NCBI GenBank assembly: GCA_036925085.1
Contig: JAUPFP010000008.1
Span: 6,178,277-6,242,276, forward strand
Length of the DNA stretch: 64,000 bases
DNA from: Brachycybe producta
Taxonomy: Eukaryota > Arthropoda > Diplopoda > Playtdesmida > Andrognathidae
Direction of reading: 5' to 3'
This document shows, piece after piece, positions 11,006 through 19,691 of the stretch (within the stretch, counting starts at the first letter, position 1; every line of letters begins with the position of its first letter). Position numbers and translations under genes: made by a program. The notes below the pieces were generated by a model. It was not told the DNA's origin and searched no databases. It worked only from the letters and a program-made list of their open reading frames with translations.

Positions 11006-11260
11006 TTACTTACTGGAGTCATCGAGATAGACAATTGGATGTCTATTAACTGCAGCACTTCTAGTAGAGGCATTCGAGGCAGTTTCAGGCTCCGTTTCAG
11101 AATCAGATGCAATGTCTACAAATGGAATACATGAATTATAAGAAGACATAGTTGCATCATGCCCAACCAAGGTTTGACAATAGACTCGGGAATTATCATG
11201 CTCCGAAAAATTAACATTAGGTATGAGAAATAGTGTTAACGGGGACCAGACATGGTACAT
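11006..11260 (-). CDS. Acidic Ser/Thr-rich block upstream of the RING
   Basis: This minus-strand open block of about 84 residues has an acidic low-complexity stretch (DIASDSETEPETASNAST) and ends YLDDSS just before a GT-AG-like boundary. A short AT-rich gap separates it from the RING block. The two blocks may be exons of one gene, but I have not joined them. No domain is recognised, and the start codon is uncertain. Confidence 0.4.
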   Translation of the reverse strand: MYHVWSPLTLFLIPNVNFSEHDNSRVYCQTLVGHDATMSSYNSCIPFVDIASDSETEPETASNASTRSAAVNRHPIVYLDDSSK

Positions 11261-11371
11261 CCTCAGGAGTATTTCAGTAGGACAGATTAGACAGATGAGT
11301 CATCATGTCTATACATGTGTTCATAAGTTCATGATTTAGACACACCCTTTGGACCACATCAAGGCGTGTTT

Positions 11372-11401
11372 GAACAAGACTAAACATGTCTGAACATGCT
11401 T
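11372..11401. promoter_or_regulatory. Tandem p53-type response element
   Basis: The p53-family half-site is RRRCWWGYYY. AAACATGTCT (11382-11391) and GAACATGCTT (11392-11401) both match perfectly and abut with no spacer, the preferred full-site geometry. GAACAAGACT (11372-11381) abuts on the left and matches at 9 of 10 positions. The site lies in the intergenic region between the leftward RING/acidic block and the rightward gene at 11581, where a divergent early promoter would be expected. By my calculation a perfect zero-spacer 20-mer is expected about 0.004 times in 64 kb of unbiased sequence. Binding itself is inference. Confidence 0.5.
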
Positions 11402-11580
11402 ATTCTTGTTTTGTCAAGGCTGAGATTTATTTACACCCCTTGGAAACAAGAATGGAATAAGCTAAGGGGTATAAGTACTTGGAGAAACGTATACGCTATG
11501 GCAAGATCTACTCATTACCCGAAGCCTCGGATTTCACGGCATTAGGTATGTTTTTTCTTTTCTCGGTTTGATTCAGCCTT

Positions 11581-12141
11581 ATGAATGAAAAATTAATTTC
11601 CAGAATGCCTATTTTCGGCAATATATCCACCGTTATTGATTGTGATGGATTTCAAATTGGAAGTGATTTTTACATTAAGGAATTGGGATACTATACTATC
11701 GGTGATCCACACCCGCATAATATGTTTATTCGACTTCCTCAAAATAGACTGTTTACTGAAAAGGATGTCAGAACAATGCAATTCGTGACGGCACATATTC
11801 ATGGTCTTTCTTATAGAAATGATATTGATGATGTCGCATTTTCAACATTTCTGAATGTTTTACGTAGCTTGTATACGCATGCCTCTGAGAAAAATTCAAA
11901 TGCCTTATTTGCTTATAAGGGGGGCACTGTGGAAAAAAATGTATTAATGAAATTAAATATTCCTAGCATAAACCTCGAGAAACTAGGCCTTTGTATGAAA
12001 TATGAGAATTTACTGACAATCTTTGGCCCTCAAGAAGTTGACTATACGTGTAGTCGTCATAAAAAACGGAGAAATGGAATAGCACATTGTGCAAAAAATG
12101 AGGCTTATATTTTTGGATTATGGATACAAAAACAGAAATAA
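11581..12141 (+). CDS. Conserved Maverick protein of unknown function
   Basis: A 186-residue protein with a VIDCDGFQIG start region, a KELGYY block, a GGTVEKNVL segment and a C-terminal RNGIAHCAKNEAYIFGLW block. I recall this pattern (D-x-D/E-G-F, then K-E-L, then H-C-A) from proteins associated with invertebrate Mavericks. The spaced acidic residues and late H/C motif suggest an RNase H-fold nuclease-like protein, but that is a weak inference. It is the first of the rightward genes and overlaps nothing. Confidence 0.5.
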   Translation: MNEKLISRMPIFGNISTVIDCDGFQIGSDFYIKELGYYTIGDPHPHNMFIRLPQNRLFTEKDVRTMQFVTAHIHGLSYRNDIDDVAFSTFLNVLRSLYTHASEKNSNALFAYKGGTVEKNVLMKLNIPSINLEKLGLCMKYENLLTIFGPQEVDYTCSRHKKRRNGIAHCAKNEAYIFGLWIQKQK

Positions 12142-12170
12142 GCTAATATGTACAATTTATTTTACTCAGA

Positions 12171-12539
12171 ATGTTGTATACGCCAACGGATTTTCCTGGT
12201 ATTCGCGCGCAAGCTCGTGATGCGATAAAAACCATGATAAAATTACCAGGTTGGAATAAAGCGTGTGCTGACTGTGTTCATCAAGACGAACTCCTAAAAG
12301 CGGGTGATGGAAGTCAAGTTCCGACACATTTTTGTACGATGTATCCCGAGGAATACGAAAGGAAAAAAATAAATGATTTATTCGAGAGTGTGAATGTCTT
12401 ATTTGTGTTAAACCGCTGGATCGAATATGCCAAACCGATTAGAAGCGTCATCATTCAAGGAATTTTGTATCTGATCGACCATTGGTTAGAATATGAGTGG
12501 CGATGTGAAATTTTCAAAGCTTGTACTAATACTGAATAA
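12171..12539 (+). CDS. Unknown Polinton ORF, 122 aa
   Basis: A 122-residue ORF between the conserved Maverick protein and the packaging ATPase. It has a cysteine pair (KACADCVHQ) and a later C and H (THFCTMYP), spaced as in a possible small metal-binding region, then an amphipathic C-terminal half with several tryptophans. I do not recognise the family. Confidence 0.45.
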   Translation: MLYTPTDFPGIRAQARDAIKTMIKLPGWNKACADCVHQDELLKAGDGSQVPTHFCTMYPEEYERKKINDLFESVNVLFVLNRWIEYAKPIRSVIIQGILYLIDHWLEYEWRCEIFKACTNTE

Positions 12540-12583
12540 ATATCACGTTATGTACTCATTCTCGTTACATTCTTGAAGCTAAA

Positions 12584-13424
12584 ATGGTAGAGCAAGATGA
12601 AATATCGCGCTTAACGATAGAGGAAACGGTGATGCCGCAAAAAAGGAAACCGAGTATAAAATACATCGTTATGGGCTGCATAGGGGCTCTTATGCTTATC
12701 CTCGAAACAACGAACATCGCTATTTCTACTAAAACGGAAGCACCTGCCAATATACAACTACCGCAAAATTCCGTATCGATCATGGAAAAAGAGGGTTCCT
12801 TCATTCCACTGAAGGCACCGTTTAGGATGATTATTGCCGGTCCCAGCAATTGCGGGAAAACAACCTTCGTTAAGAAAATTTTGGATCATGCCAGGGGAAT
12901 GATTAAACCCCCCCCCCCCGGAAAGAGTAACGTGGTACTATTCTCAATATCAAGACTGGTATTCACTTTATGGGACTCGAGCGACATTTCTAAAAGGAAT
13001 GCCCGACATGAAGACTCTAAGATGCGATAGAAACCAGCTTATTGTACTCGACGATCTGTTTCAAGATGTGGATAGGGGTGTTTCTCAGCTCTTTACGTGT
13101 GATTCGCATCATAGAAATATAAGTGTTATATTTATTACTCAAAATATTTTTGACAAGAACCCGTATCAGCGCACCATTTCTTTGAATGCCTCTTATCTGG
13201 TTCTTTTTAAAAACCCTCGTGACAAATCTCAAATTGCTCATTTGTCTCATCAGATGTATCCTGGTAACACCAAGTTTATGATCGATGCCTTTAACCAGAG
13301 TACTCGTGATCCGTACAGTTACTTGATGATTGATCTCACGCAGAATGCGGATGACAATTCTAGGCTCAGAACGAATATATTTCCGGGAGAGTATACCGCT
13401 GTATTTTTACCTAAACAACGATGA
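12584..13424 (+). pseudogene. Packaging ATPase (FtsK/HerA superfamily), broken
   Basis: This region encodes the A32-like genome-packaging ATPase of Polintons. A Walker A motif (GPSNCGKTT) is followed by Walker B (LIVLDDLF) and a conserved sensor-like region (VIFITQNIF). The enzyme would pump DNA into the capsid. The N-terminal part before Walker A includes a hydrophobic segment that is not usual for this family. The reading frame is not open from end to end; about one break is visible, the only one I see in the element. Confidence 0.85.
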
Positions 13425-13780
13425 AAGTAAGTCAAAAAATTCCTTCACGTCTCGATCGTAACATTCACAGATTACACGTAGCTGTGGAAAGTAATCCGCG
13501 ACTTCAAAAAGAACTTCTAAAGAACTCCAACTTGGATTTTATTCAGTGTTTGTGTGATTGCGCGCATAATATTGGGAACTCTAACATTGTACTGAGTGAA
13601 CGTGAAAAAAGAAAGTTACGACCCTATAGGCATGTACTGAATAAATTAGTGACTACGAAAGCATCTCCAAAGTCGAAGAAAAACTTTCTCGTCAAACAAA
13701 AAGGGGGTTGGCTTCCGCTGTTAATTTCTCCCGTATTGTCGATGATAACGGGTTTAATAACATCATGGCCGAGAAAATGA
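13421..13780 (+). CDS. Small Maverick structural protein (core/minor capsid-like)
   Basis: A 119-residue basic protein starting at the ATGA overlap with the preceding ATPase region. It has a conserved IQCLCDCAHNIG block, a basic middle (REKRKLRPYR) and a C-terminal KQKGGWLPLLISPVLSMITG stretch: a GG site followed by a hydrophobic amphipathic tail. Adenain-type proteases cut at such glycine sites in adenoviral minor proteins, so a processed minor capsid or membrane-active protein is plausible. It overlaps the next ORF by a few bases, typical of compact viral gene order. Confidence 0.6.
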   Translation: MKVSQKIPSRLDRNIHRLHVAVESNPRLQKELLKNSNLDFIQCLCDCAHNIGNSNIVLSEREKRKLRPYRHVLNKLVTTKASPKSKKNFLVKQKGGWLPLLISPVLSMITGLITSWPRK

Positions 13781-14379
13781 TCCTCATCCCCGCTGAATCT
13801 TGGGAAGCTCAATATCGAGAAAGACAAGAAAATAAAACGCCCGTTCAACGTACTCTAAGAGACATTGAAAAGGCCATTCAACGTATTTTAGAAGAAGAAA
13901 ACTTGGATAACTACAATAAGGTTTTACTGCTAGGACAATTACAACACCGGTATAAATCCATTTATGAGAACAGACCCAAAGAGGTAACGAAAGTGACATT
14001 AGAGGACCCTGGTTTTTCGAGTCCCATTGAAGAAAAACAATCATCAGGTATCAGCGATATAGTTAACCAACTGCCGAAGACACAACAGAAGAAGGCCGGT
14101 CGTCTTCTCAATTTGATAAAAGATGGTAGAGGGCCATTAAGTTGGAATTCATCGCATCAGCTTCTGATAAATGGTCAAGTCGTGCCGAATACCAATATTA
14201 TGGACCTTACTAGAGATCTCGTTATCAGTAAAACTAGATACGACCCCCCAGGATGGGAGCCATTTATCACGGAGCTGAAAAAAATGAACGTACCTCGATC
14301 TCTCATAGCTAACGACAAGCGATGGGATTATCATCCAGATACCAAAGAATCTAACAGTCCCGTATGGGAAGAATCATGA
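13765..14379 (+). CDS. Conserved Maverick ORF, 204 aa, function unknown
   Basis: I chose the ATG at 13765 (MAEKMILIPAESWEAQY) because conserved Maverick homologues begin at this LIP block. The first half is helical and charged with a coiled-coil look (RTLRDIEKAIQRILEEE). The second half contains SDIVNQLPKTQQKKAGRLLN, then WNSSHQLLINGQVVPNTNIM and GWEPFITELKKMNVPRSLI. It sits between the small structural ORF and integrase, overlapping both slightly. A structural or scaffold role is inferred from position only. Confidence 0.55.
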   Translation: MAEKMILIPAESWEAQYRERQENKTPVQRTLRDIEKAIQRILEEENLDNYNKVLLLGQLQHRYKSIYENRPKEVTKVTLEDPGFSSPIEEKQSSGISDIVNQLPKTQQKKAGRLLNLIKDGRGPLSWNSSHQLLINGQVVPNTNIMDLTRDLVISKTRYDPPGWEPFITELKKMNVPRSLIANDKRWDYHPDTKESNSPVWEES

Positions 14380-15440
14380 AAAACAAAGAACTCAAAAAAA
14401 TTTATTACGATCCATCCTCCAGCGGGTCTTTCGGAGGTGTGGACCGCCTTCATGCGGCAACTGGAAAGAAATTTACTCGGGGTGAAATTGAAGCCTGGTT
14501 ACGAACGCAAGATGTCTACACTTTACATAAACCAGTGAGAAGAACATTTACGAGAAATAGAACATTGGTCAGTAAAATAGACGATGTATGGCAGATGGAT
14601 CTCGTGGATATGCAGTCTTACAAAAAAGAGAATAAGGGTTACAACTATCTTTTAACTTGTATCGATGTATTTTCAAAACATGCTTGGGTTCAACCATTAA
14701 AACAAAAAACTGGAAAGGAAATGATCGCTGCTTCAAAAATTATTCTGCGAGATGGAAGGAAGCCGAGAAAAATTCAATCAGATAGGGGTAAAGAATTCCT
14801 GAATAAGAACTTTCAGACCTTTCTCAAAGAAAATGGGATTGGATTTTATACCACTTTTAACGAAGTCAAAGCTGCCGTTGTCGAACGTTTTAATAGAACT
14901 TTGAAATCACGCATGTGGAGGTATTTTACAGCGAAGGGCAATTATCAGTACATTGATAAGTTGAGTCATCTGGTGAAAGGATACAATGCATCGTATCATA
15001 GAAGCATTGGCATGGCTCCGGAGAAAGTCTCATCTACCAATGAAAAAGATGTATTTAAACGATTGTTTCCATCTGCCAATAGTAGATTGCCCAAGTTCAA
15101 AGTAGGTGATCGTGTTCGTATTTCCAAGACGAAGCTAACTTTCGAAAAAGGTTACTTACCCAATTGGTCGGACGAAGTTTTCACCATCTCTGCGCATATC
15201 GACCGAATACCTTCGGTATACCGTCTCGTGGATATTGATGGAGAACTATTAGAAGGTACGTTTTACGAGGAAGAACTTCAAAAAATTGACAAGAAAGACA
15301 GCGATTTTTGGAGGGTAGAAAAAGTTGTAGCTGAAAAACTAAAAGGACGGCACCGGCAACTTTTGGTGAAGTGGAAGGGATACGCTGATAAACACAACAG
15401 TTGGATTAAAGCGGGAGATTTGAAACAACTACAAAAATGA
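14364..15440 (+). CDS. Retroviral-type integrase with chromodomain
   Basis: A 358-residue integrase that would insert the linear element into host DNA with 6-bp duplications. The DDE triad is visible: D in WQMDLVDM (about residue 76), D in IQSDRGKEF (about 137), E in AAVVERFNR (about 173). A SH3-like C-terminal segment (FKVGDRVRIS) follows. A chromodomain (about 317-355: FWRVEKVVAEK, then LLVKWKGYADKHNSWI) is fused at the end; this binds methylated histone tails and could direct insertion to particular chromatin. It looks whole. It overlaps the next gene by ATGA-type coupling. Confidence 0.95.
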   Translation: MGRIMKNKELKKIYYDPSSSGSFGGVDRLHAATGKKFTRGEIEAWLRTQDVYTLHKPVRRTFTRNRTLVSKIDDVWQMDLVDMQSYKKENKGYNYLLTCIDVFSKHAWVQPLKQKTGKEMIAASKIILRDGRKPRKIQSDRGKEFLNKNFQTFLKENGIGFYTTFNEVKAAVVERFNRTLKSRMWRYFTAKGNYQYIDKLSHLVKGYNASYHRSIGMAPEKVSSTNEKDVFKRLFPSANSRLPKFKVGDRVRISKTKLTFEKGYLPNWSDEVFTISAHIDRIPSVYRLVDIDGELLEGTFYEEELQKIDKKDSDFWRVEKVVAEKLKGRHRQLLVKWKGYADKHNSWIKAGDLKQLQK

Positions 15441-16804
15441 CCGAGTCTCAAGACTTTTACGTGACACTGCCGAGTAATAGCAGTATGAAATATTATCCGG
15501 ACAACACTTTAACGAATTACACCGTGAAACTCCCAAAACCCATCGAAATTACTGGAGATTACGAAGTTGCCTTGGCTGAGATTCATTTTTCACGTACCTG
15601 GTTAAAGATTGCGGATGAAAAGGAAGGTGAAATTATTATCAGAGATCTGGAGCGGAGCCTAAGCATCAATATTAGCGTTCCTAGCGGGGCGTATCATTCT
15701 CCCGGATTTCTCGTGAATGCCATCAACTCTCATATCGATGAATATTTCGGGCCCCTTCATTTGAGGCATCCCTCGATTCAATCGAGCAAAAATGAATTGA
15801 TTAAAAAAATAGACAAATCTACAGCTAATATAGACAAAGAGGAAGAAAATATGGTAATAGAAGAAGCCAGGGTTCAAACAACTGCGGACAATGTGAATGT
15901 CATGTTCAAAACGTGCGAGGAATCACGCACCAACTATCAGAATCTCGTTAAGGATCAGAATACCAGTCAAATGGAATATCAAAACAAAATAAATGATCTC
16001 GATAAAGAATTTCAACATCAAAAAAGTCTCATACCTGGACCCGATGGAAAACGGGATGAAGCCATTCAGCATCTCGTTAATGTCTTACAACAAAAACTAC
16101 AGGACGAACAAAAAAAGAAGACTGACGATAAAGATACCAAAGATAAACTCATCAATCCGGTTCGTTTACAAAAAGAAGCGAATGAATTTAATTACAATAT
16201 TTTAAAGTCCTCGTATGATGAAAAAAAAGAAAATTTAGCCAAGTCAAAACAAGATCTACAAAATATGAAAGATTATCATCAGCAATTGTTAGAAAGCAAA
16301 ACACGAATGGAGAATATCGCTAATCCGAGATTAAATAGTGAAAAGAATCCTTGGTTCAAATATCGGAATACAACGTCACGTGTAGAAGTTACCGTTCAGC
16401 CCAATTCAAGCATTCAATTCTCCGAAAAAATACAAAGAATGCTCGGGTTTCAAGAGGACTATCTTAGCAATACGTCGGAACTTCCCATTATTAAGGTGGC
16501 CGACTTTCTTTCGGATATTCAGCGTGATATTCATTCCTTATTTGTGTATATCGACTGCATCGAGTACCAGCCGGTAGGGGATATACTTTCACCTTTATTG
16601 AGGCCCGTTCATCTTCAGGATTCTGATGGAATGAGAGTTACCAAAATCTACAATCAACTACAGTACAAAAGAGTATCACGTGATAGTATACATAGTATCG
16701 AAGTGCGTATAAGCGATGTCTTTGGACGTAAAATTTTATTTACCAGTGGAGACGTAGTGATAGCCACAGTTCATTTTCGTCCGTGTTCCATTTTTCACAA
16801 ATGA
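15437..16804 (+). CDS. Penton-like/minor capsid protein with coiled-coil insertion
   Basis: A 455-residue protein. The N-terminal part (residues 1-110: DFYVTLPSNSSMKYYPDNT, then YTVKLPKPIEI and EVALAEIHF) and the C-terminal part (about 310-455: HSLFVYIDCIEYQPVGDILSPLL, then VATVHFRP in altered form) match the widespread Maverick protein usually assigned as penton or minor capsid. Between them lies a long charged, K/E/Q-rich coiled coil (about 118-300). The insertion may form a stalk or spike. It overlaps the next ORF by four bases. Confidence 0.7.
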   Translation: MTESQDFYVTLPSNSSMKYYPDNTLTNYTVKLPKPIEITGDYEVALAEIHFSRTWLKIADEKEGEIIIRDLERSLSINISVPSGAYHSPGFLVNAINSHIDEYFGPLHLRHPSIQSSKNELIKKIDKSTANIDKEEENMVIEEARVQTTADNVNVMFKTCEESRTNYQNLVKDQNTSQMEYQNKINDLDKEFQHQKSLIPGPDGKRDEAIQHLVNVLQQKLQDEQKKKTDDKDTKDKLINPVRLQKEANEFNYNILKSSYDEKKENLAKSKQDLQNMKDYHQQLLESKTRMENIANPRLNSEKNPWFKYRNTTSRVEVTVQPNSSIQFSEKIQRMLGFQEDYLSNTSELPIIKVADFLSDIQRDIHSLFVYIDCIEYQPVGDILSPLLRPVHLQDSDGMRVTKIYNQLQYKRVSRDSIHSIEVRISDVFGRKILFTSGDVVIATVHFRPCSIFHK

Positions 16805-17277
16805 GGGTGCCTTACTATTGTGGATCAGCATCTGATCCGTGTTATAATTATCATAAACAAATTGGATCCTCTTTACCCGTCTTTGTGGGATCTCAATATC
16901 AGCGGGGACACGGATTTTTCTCTTCGTTATATCGTTTCGTGATCCCTTTTTTGAAAAAAGGAGCCCTCTCAGCAAGTAAGCAGTTGTTAAAGTCTGGAAC
17001 TAACGTCGTATCTGATATTGAAGCGGGGGAATCTTTCAAAAGTGCCTTAAAAAGGCGTGGAACGGAAGCCGGGCATGAATTTTTGAAGACAATGACAGGT
17101 GGAGCTAAGCGCCGGAAAACGACTAAAACATCTGGAAATAGAAGAACCGTGGCCAGTACGAAGCGTACAGTGAAAAGGAAAGCATCGAAGAAGAAAGTCG
17201 CTAAGAAAAGGAAAACCGCAGCAAAGAAAGCTTCGGGTAAAAAAAGAAAAACTAGCAATTTCGTGAATCTCCTATAA
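16801..17277 (+). CDS. Adenovirus core/pVI-like basic protein
   Basis: A 158-residue protein from the ATG that overlaps the preceding stop codon. The middle (QRGHGFFSSLYRFVIPFLKK) is a glycine-containing amphipathic segment like those of adenoviral pX/pVI-type proteins with an adenain cleavage site. The last 60 residues are almost all K, R, S, T and A, like a histone tail or protamine, and should bind packaged DNA. It lies directly before the major capsid gene. Confidence 0.65.
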   Translation: MRVPYYCGSASDPCYNYHKQIGSSLPVFVGSQYQRGHGFFSSLYRFVIPFLKKGALSASKQLLKSGTNVVSDIEAGESFKSALKRRGTEAGHEFLKTMTGGAKRRKTTKTSGNRRTVASTKRTVKRKASKKKVAKKRKTAAKKASGKKRKTSNFVNLL

Positions 17278-17279
17278 AC

Positions 17280-18605
17280 ATGAGCGGCTTTCTCGTACAT
17301 CATGACTCGGGGCCCGGGATGAGTTGTGAATTGGATATTTTTACCGTGCCCGCGACGCAAACGAGTAATCGGGATGACTGCATTAAGGAATACCATCCCG
17401 TGAACAGTATCGAAGACCAAAATACGATAGAGTTCAATATCATGGGAAATGCCGATGAATACATAGATCCTTCTGATATTTACCTGAATGTGAAGGCAAG
17501 AATCTTAAAAGCGGACGGAAAACCATTGGACGCTACTTGCGAAGTCACACCTATAAATGGGTTTTTTCACTCACTTTTTAGTGAAATTACGGTTACTCTC
17601 GGGCATACGATTATTAGTTCCACTGATCACGATTATGGATATAAAGCTTATTTAACGACCCTTCTAGGCAGCGAAAACACCGGGAATAAACCTTATTTAT
17701 CTCTGGAGATGTTCTACAAAGACACCATCGCTGCCTTTAAAGATCGTAAACCATCCACCGCCGATCCGGCAGATGGATTAGCGCAACGCTTCGAAAGATC
17801 AAAAGCGAGTGCTATTATGGATATGTGCGGACGTCTTCACGGAGATATATTTCATCAGGGGCGGCTCTTACCTAATATGCTCGATCTCTCCATTAAATTA
17901 ATTCGTCAAAAAGATGCCTTTTGTTTACTGAAACCAGATAGTGACAAAAATGATTACAAAGTGGATATTAGATCTGCTACCCTCTATGTACGAAAAGTGA
18001 TACCAAATCCATCTATCGTTAAAACGCATATTGAGCAGTCGTTGAAGTCTAATTTTATTTATCCCATCAACCGAATCAAATGCACTTCTTTCAGTGAACC
18101 TAGCGGCGGCCACGATATTAACATCAACATTTGTAATGGCATATTACCGAGTTTCGTTATGATTGGACTCGTTGATAGTGATGCACGAGCTGGAAATTTA
18201 AAAAAGAATCCTTTTCATTTTCATTACAAGGACCTTAGTTTTCTCGAGCTACAGGTAGATGGTACCCAGTTTCCGGGGATACAGTTCAGTCCAAATTTCA
18301 GTACGAAAGAATACGGTCATCTTTATCAGCAGCTATTTTCTGCGTGCCGCAAGTATTATGGCACAGACGGTGTAGATGTGACGTTCGAGGAATTTAAAAA
18401 CGGCTATTCTCTTTATGCCTTCGATCTCACCAATGATCAAAGTGCTCTATCAGGATCCCATTTCAACTTGAGTAAAAACGGATCTTTACGGCTCAATATG
18501 AAATTTAAAAATCCATTGAACACAACGGTGAATGTCATCGTTTATTCCATCTACCAGTCCATTATCGAAGTGGATCATCATCGCAATGTTATCATAGATT
18601 ATTAA
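17280..18605 (+). CDS. Major capsid protein (double jelly-roll, hexon-like)
   Basis: A 441-residue protein in the canonical Polinton position between the core-like protein and the protease. Recognised blocks include SIEDQNTIEFNIMGNADEYI, PINGFFHSLFSEITVTLG and a C-terminal GHLYQQLFSACRKYYGTDG with YSLYAFDLTND. These match animal Maverick major capsid proteins, which fold as double jelly rolls and form trimeric capsomers. The frame is open throughout and appears full length. Confidence 0.9.
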   Translation: MSGFLVHHDSGPGMSCELDIFTVPATQTSNRDDCIKEYHPVNSIEDQNTIEFNIMGNADEYIDPSDIYLNVKARILKADGKPLDATCEVTPINGFFHSLFSEITVTLGHTIISSTDHDYGYKAYLTTLLGSENTGNKPYLSLEMFYKDTIAAFKDRKPSTADPADGLAQRFERSKASAIMDMCGRLHGDIFHQGRLLPNMLDLSIKLIRQKDAFCLLKPDSDKNDYKVDIRSATLYVRKVIPNPSIVKTHIEQSLKSNFIYPINRIKCTSFSEPSGGHDININICNGILPSFVMIGLVDSDARAGNLKKNPFHFHYKDLSFLELQVDGTQFPGIQFSPNFSTKEYGHLYQQLFSACRKYYGTDGVDVTFEEFKNGYSLYAFDLTNDQSALSGSHFNLSKNGSLRLNMKFKNPLNTTVNVIVYSIYQSIIEVDHHRNVIIDY

Positions 18606-18606
18606 A

Positions 18607-19077
18607 ATGGATTCTAGTCAACTGGAATATTTATTATTTCATCATCCAGCCACGCATTTTGTGTTTGCTGGTGTATTCGCACGGGACCAACTTCCTTTTA
18701 GAGTGAATCGTAAACTTTATATCGTTAATCTGGACGCGCGGTCGGAGCCTGGATCTCACTGGATCACTATTTATTTCAATAATGGAATGGCTGAATATTT
18801 TGACAGTTACGGAATGAAGCCAATGACGGATGAGATAAATCAGTTCATTACGAGAAACAGTCTCTCCTGGACTTACAATGCACGTAGACTCCAACATTCG
18901 AGAACGGCCGTTTGTGGCCAATATTGTATTTTTTATTCTATTTTAAGATGTTCTAATGTATCTATGAAAAGTATCGTTTCTGCGTTTCATCGACACAATT
19001 ATTTGCGAAATGATAAAATTGTTCACGCATTTATTAATTATAATCTAAAAAAATATTTACCACTGTATGCTTTTTAA
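18607..19077 (+). CDS. Adenain-like cysteine protease
   Basis: A 156-residue C5-type protease for capsid maturation. Catalytic residues are visible in order: H in GSHWITIYF (about residue 56), D in EYFDSYG (about 70) and C in AVCGQYCIFY (about 102). Length is slightly below adenovirus protease (about 200). It follows the major capsid gene by one base and is the last rightward gene. Confidence 0.92.
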   Translation: MDSSQLEYLLFHHPATHFVFAGVFARDQLPFRVNRKLYIVNLDARSEPGSHWITIYFNNGMAEYFDSYGMKPMTDEINQFITRNSLSWTYNARRLQHSRTAVCGQYCIFYSILRCSNVSMKSIVSAFHRHNYLRNDKIVHAFINYNLKKYLPLYAF

Positions 19078-19223
19078 TTACATTTTTATTTACCCTTTAC
19101 CTTTTCAATACATGTATTATTATATTATTTATATAAAGTAAATATATTAAAATGGGTATATGTAACATTATGGGATGTATACAATCGTGAATAAACATTT
19201 ATAGGACTACATCGAGTAAATAC

Positions 19224-19643
19224 TTATTTTCCCGTAGAGCCAAACCCAAGCTCACCACGGGTGCTTGGAGGGAGTTCAACATCGCACTCTGTAAATTCCA
19301 CATCGGGGTATATTTTTTCAAAAATGATTTGCGCAATTCTATCCCCTTTTTTAATAGAAAAATCATAGGTTCCGAAATTTATTAACAGAACATTAATAGC
19401 TCCCCTGTAGCTGGAATCAATGACACCGGCCAAAACATCGATTCCAAAATGAAGCGCGGGGCCCGATCTTGGTGCGATTCTTCCATAGGAATTATACGGT
19501 ATAGCCATGGATAAGTCTGTCGCACAGAGCATTCTATCTCCAGGTTTAATAGTGCAGTTCACCGCAGAATACAGATCATATCCGGCATCACCCATATTCA
19601 TTTTCTTCGGGATGACACATGCATCGCTTAATCTCTTAACCAT
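19224..19643 (-). CDS. dUTPase (Polinton cargo)
   Basis: This trimeric-type deoxyuridine triphosphatase converts dUTP to dUMP and keeps uracil out of replicating DNA. I chose the ATG at 19643 (139 residues). All five motifs are present: AGYDLYSA (1), RIAPRSGPA (2), GVIDSSYRG (3), KKGDRIAQIIFEK (4) and the P-loop-like RGELGFGSTG (5) at the C-terminus. It lies on the minus strand just downstream of the polymerase and faces the protease. dUTPase is common in large DNA viruses but is not part of the standard Polinton set. Confidence 0.95.
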   Translation of the reverse strand: MVKRLSDACVIPKKMNMGDAGYDLYSAVNCTIKPGDRMLCATDLSMAIPYNSYGRIAPRSGPALHFGIDVLAGVIDSSYRGAINVLLINFGTYDFSIKKGDRIAQIIFEKIYPDVEFTECDVELPPSTRGELGFGSTGK

Positions 19644-19691
19644 TATGGTAGGTTCTATAATGAACAACAAATGATTTTATCTAAATTTTGT

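Noticed and set aside
16899-17420. Long minus-strand ORF opposite the core-like protein and capsid start
   Set aside because: It is the complement of a lysine-rich coding tail; composition alone produces it, and the plus-strand genes are well supported.
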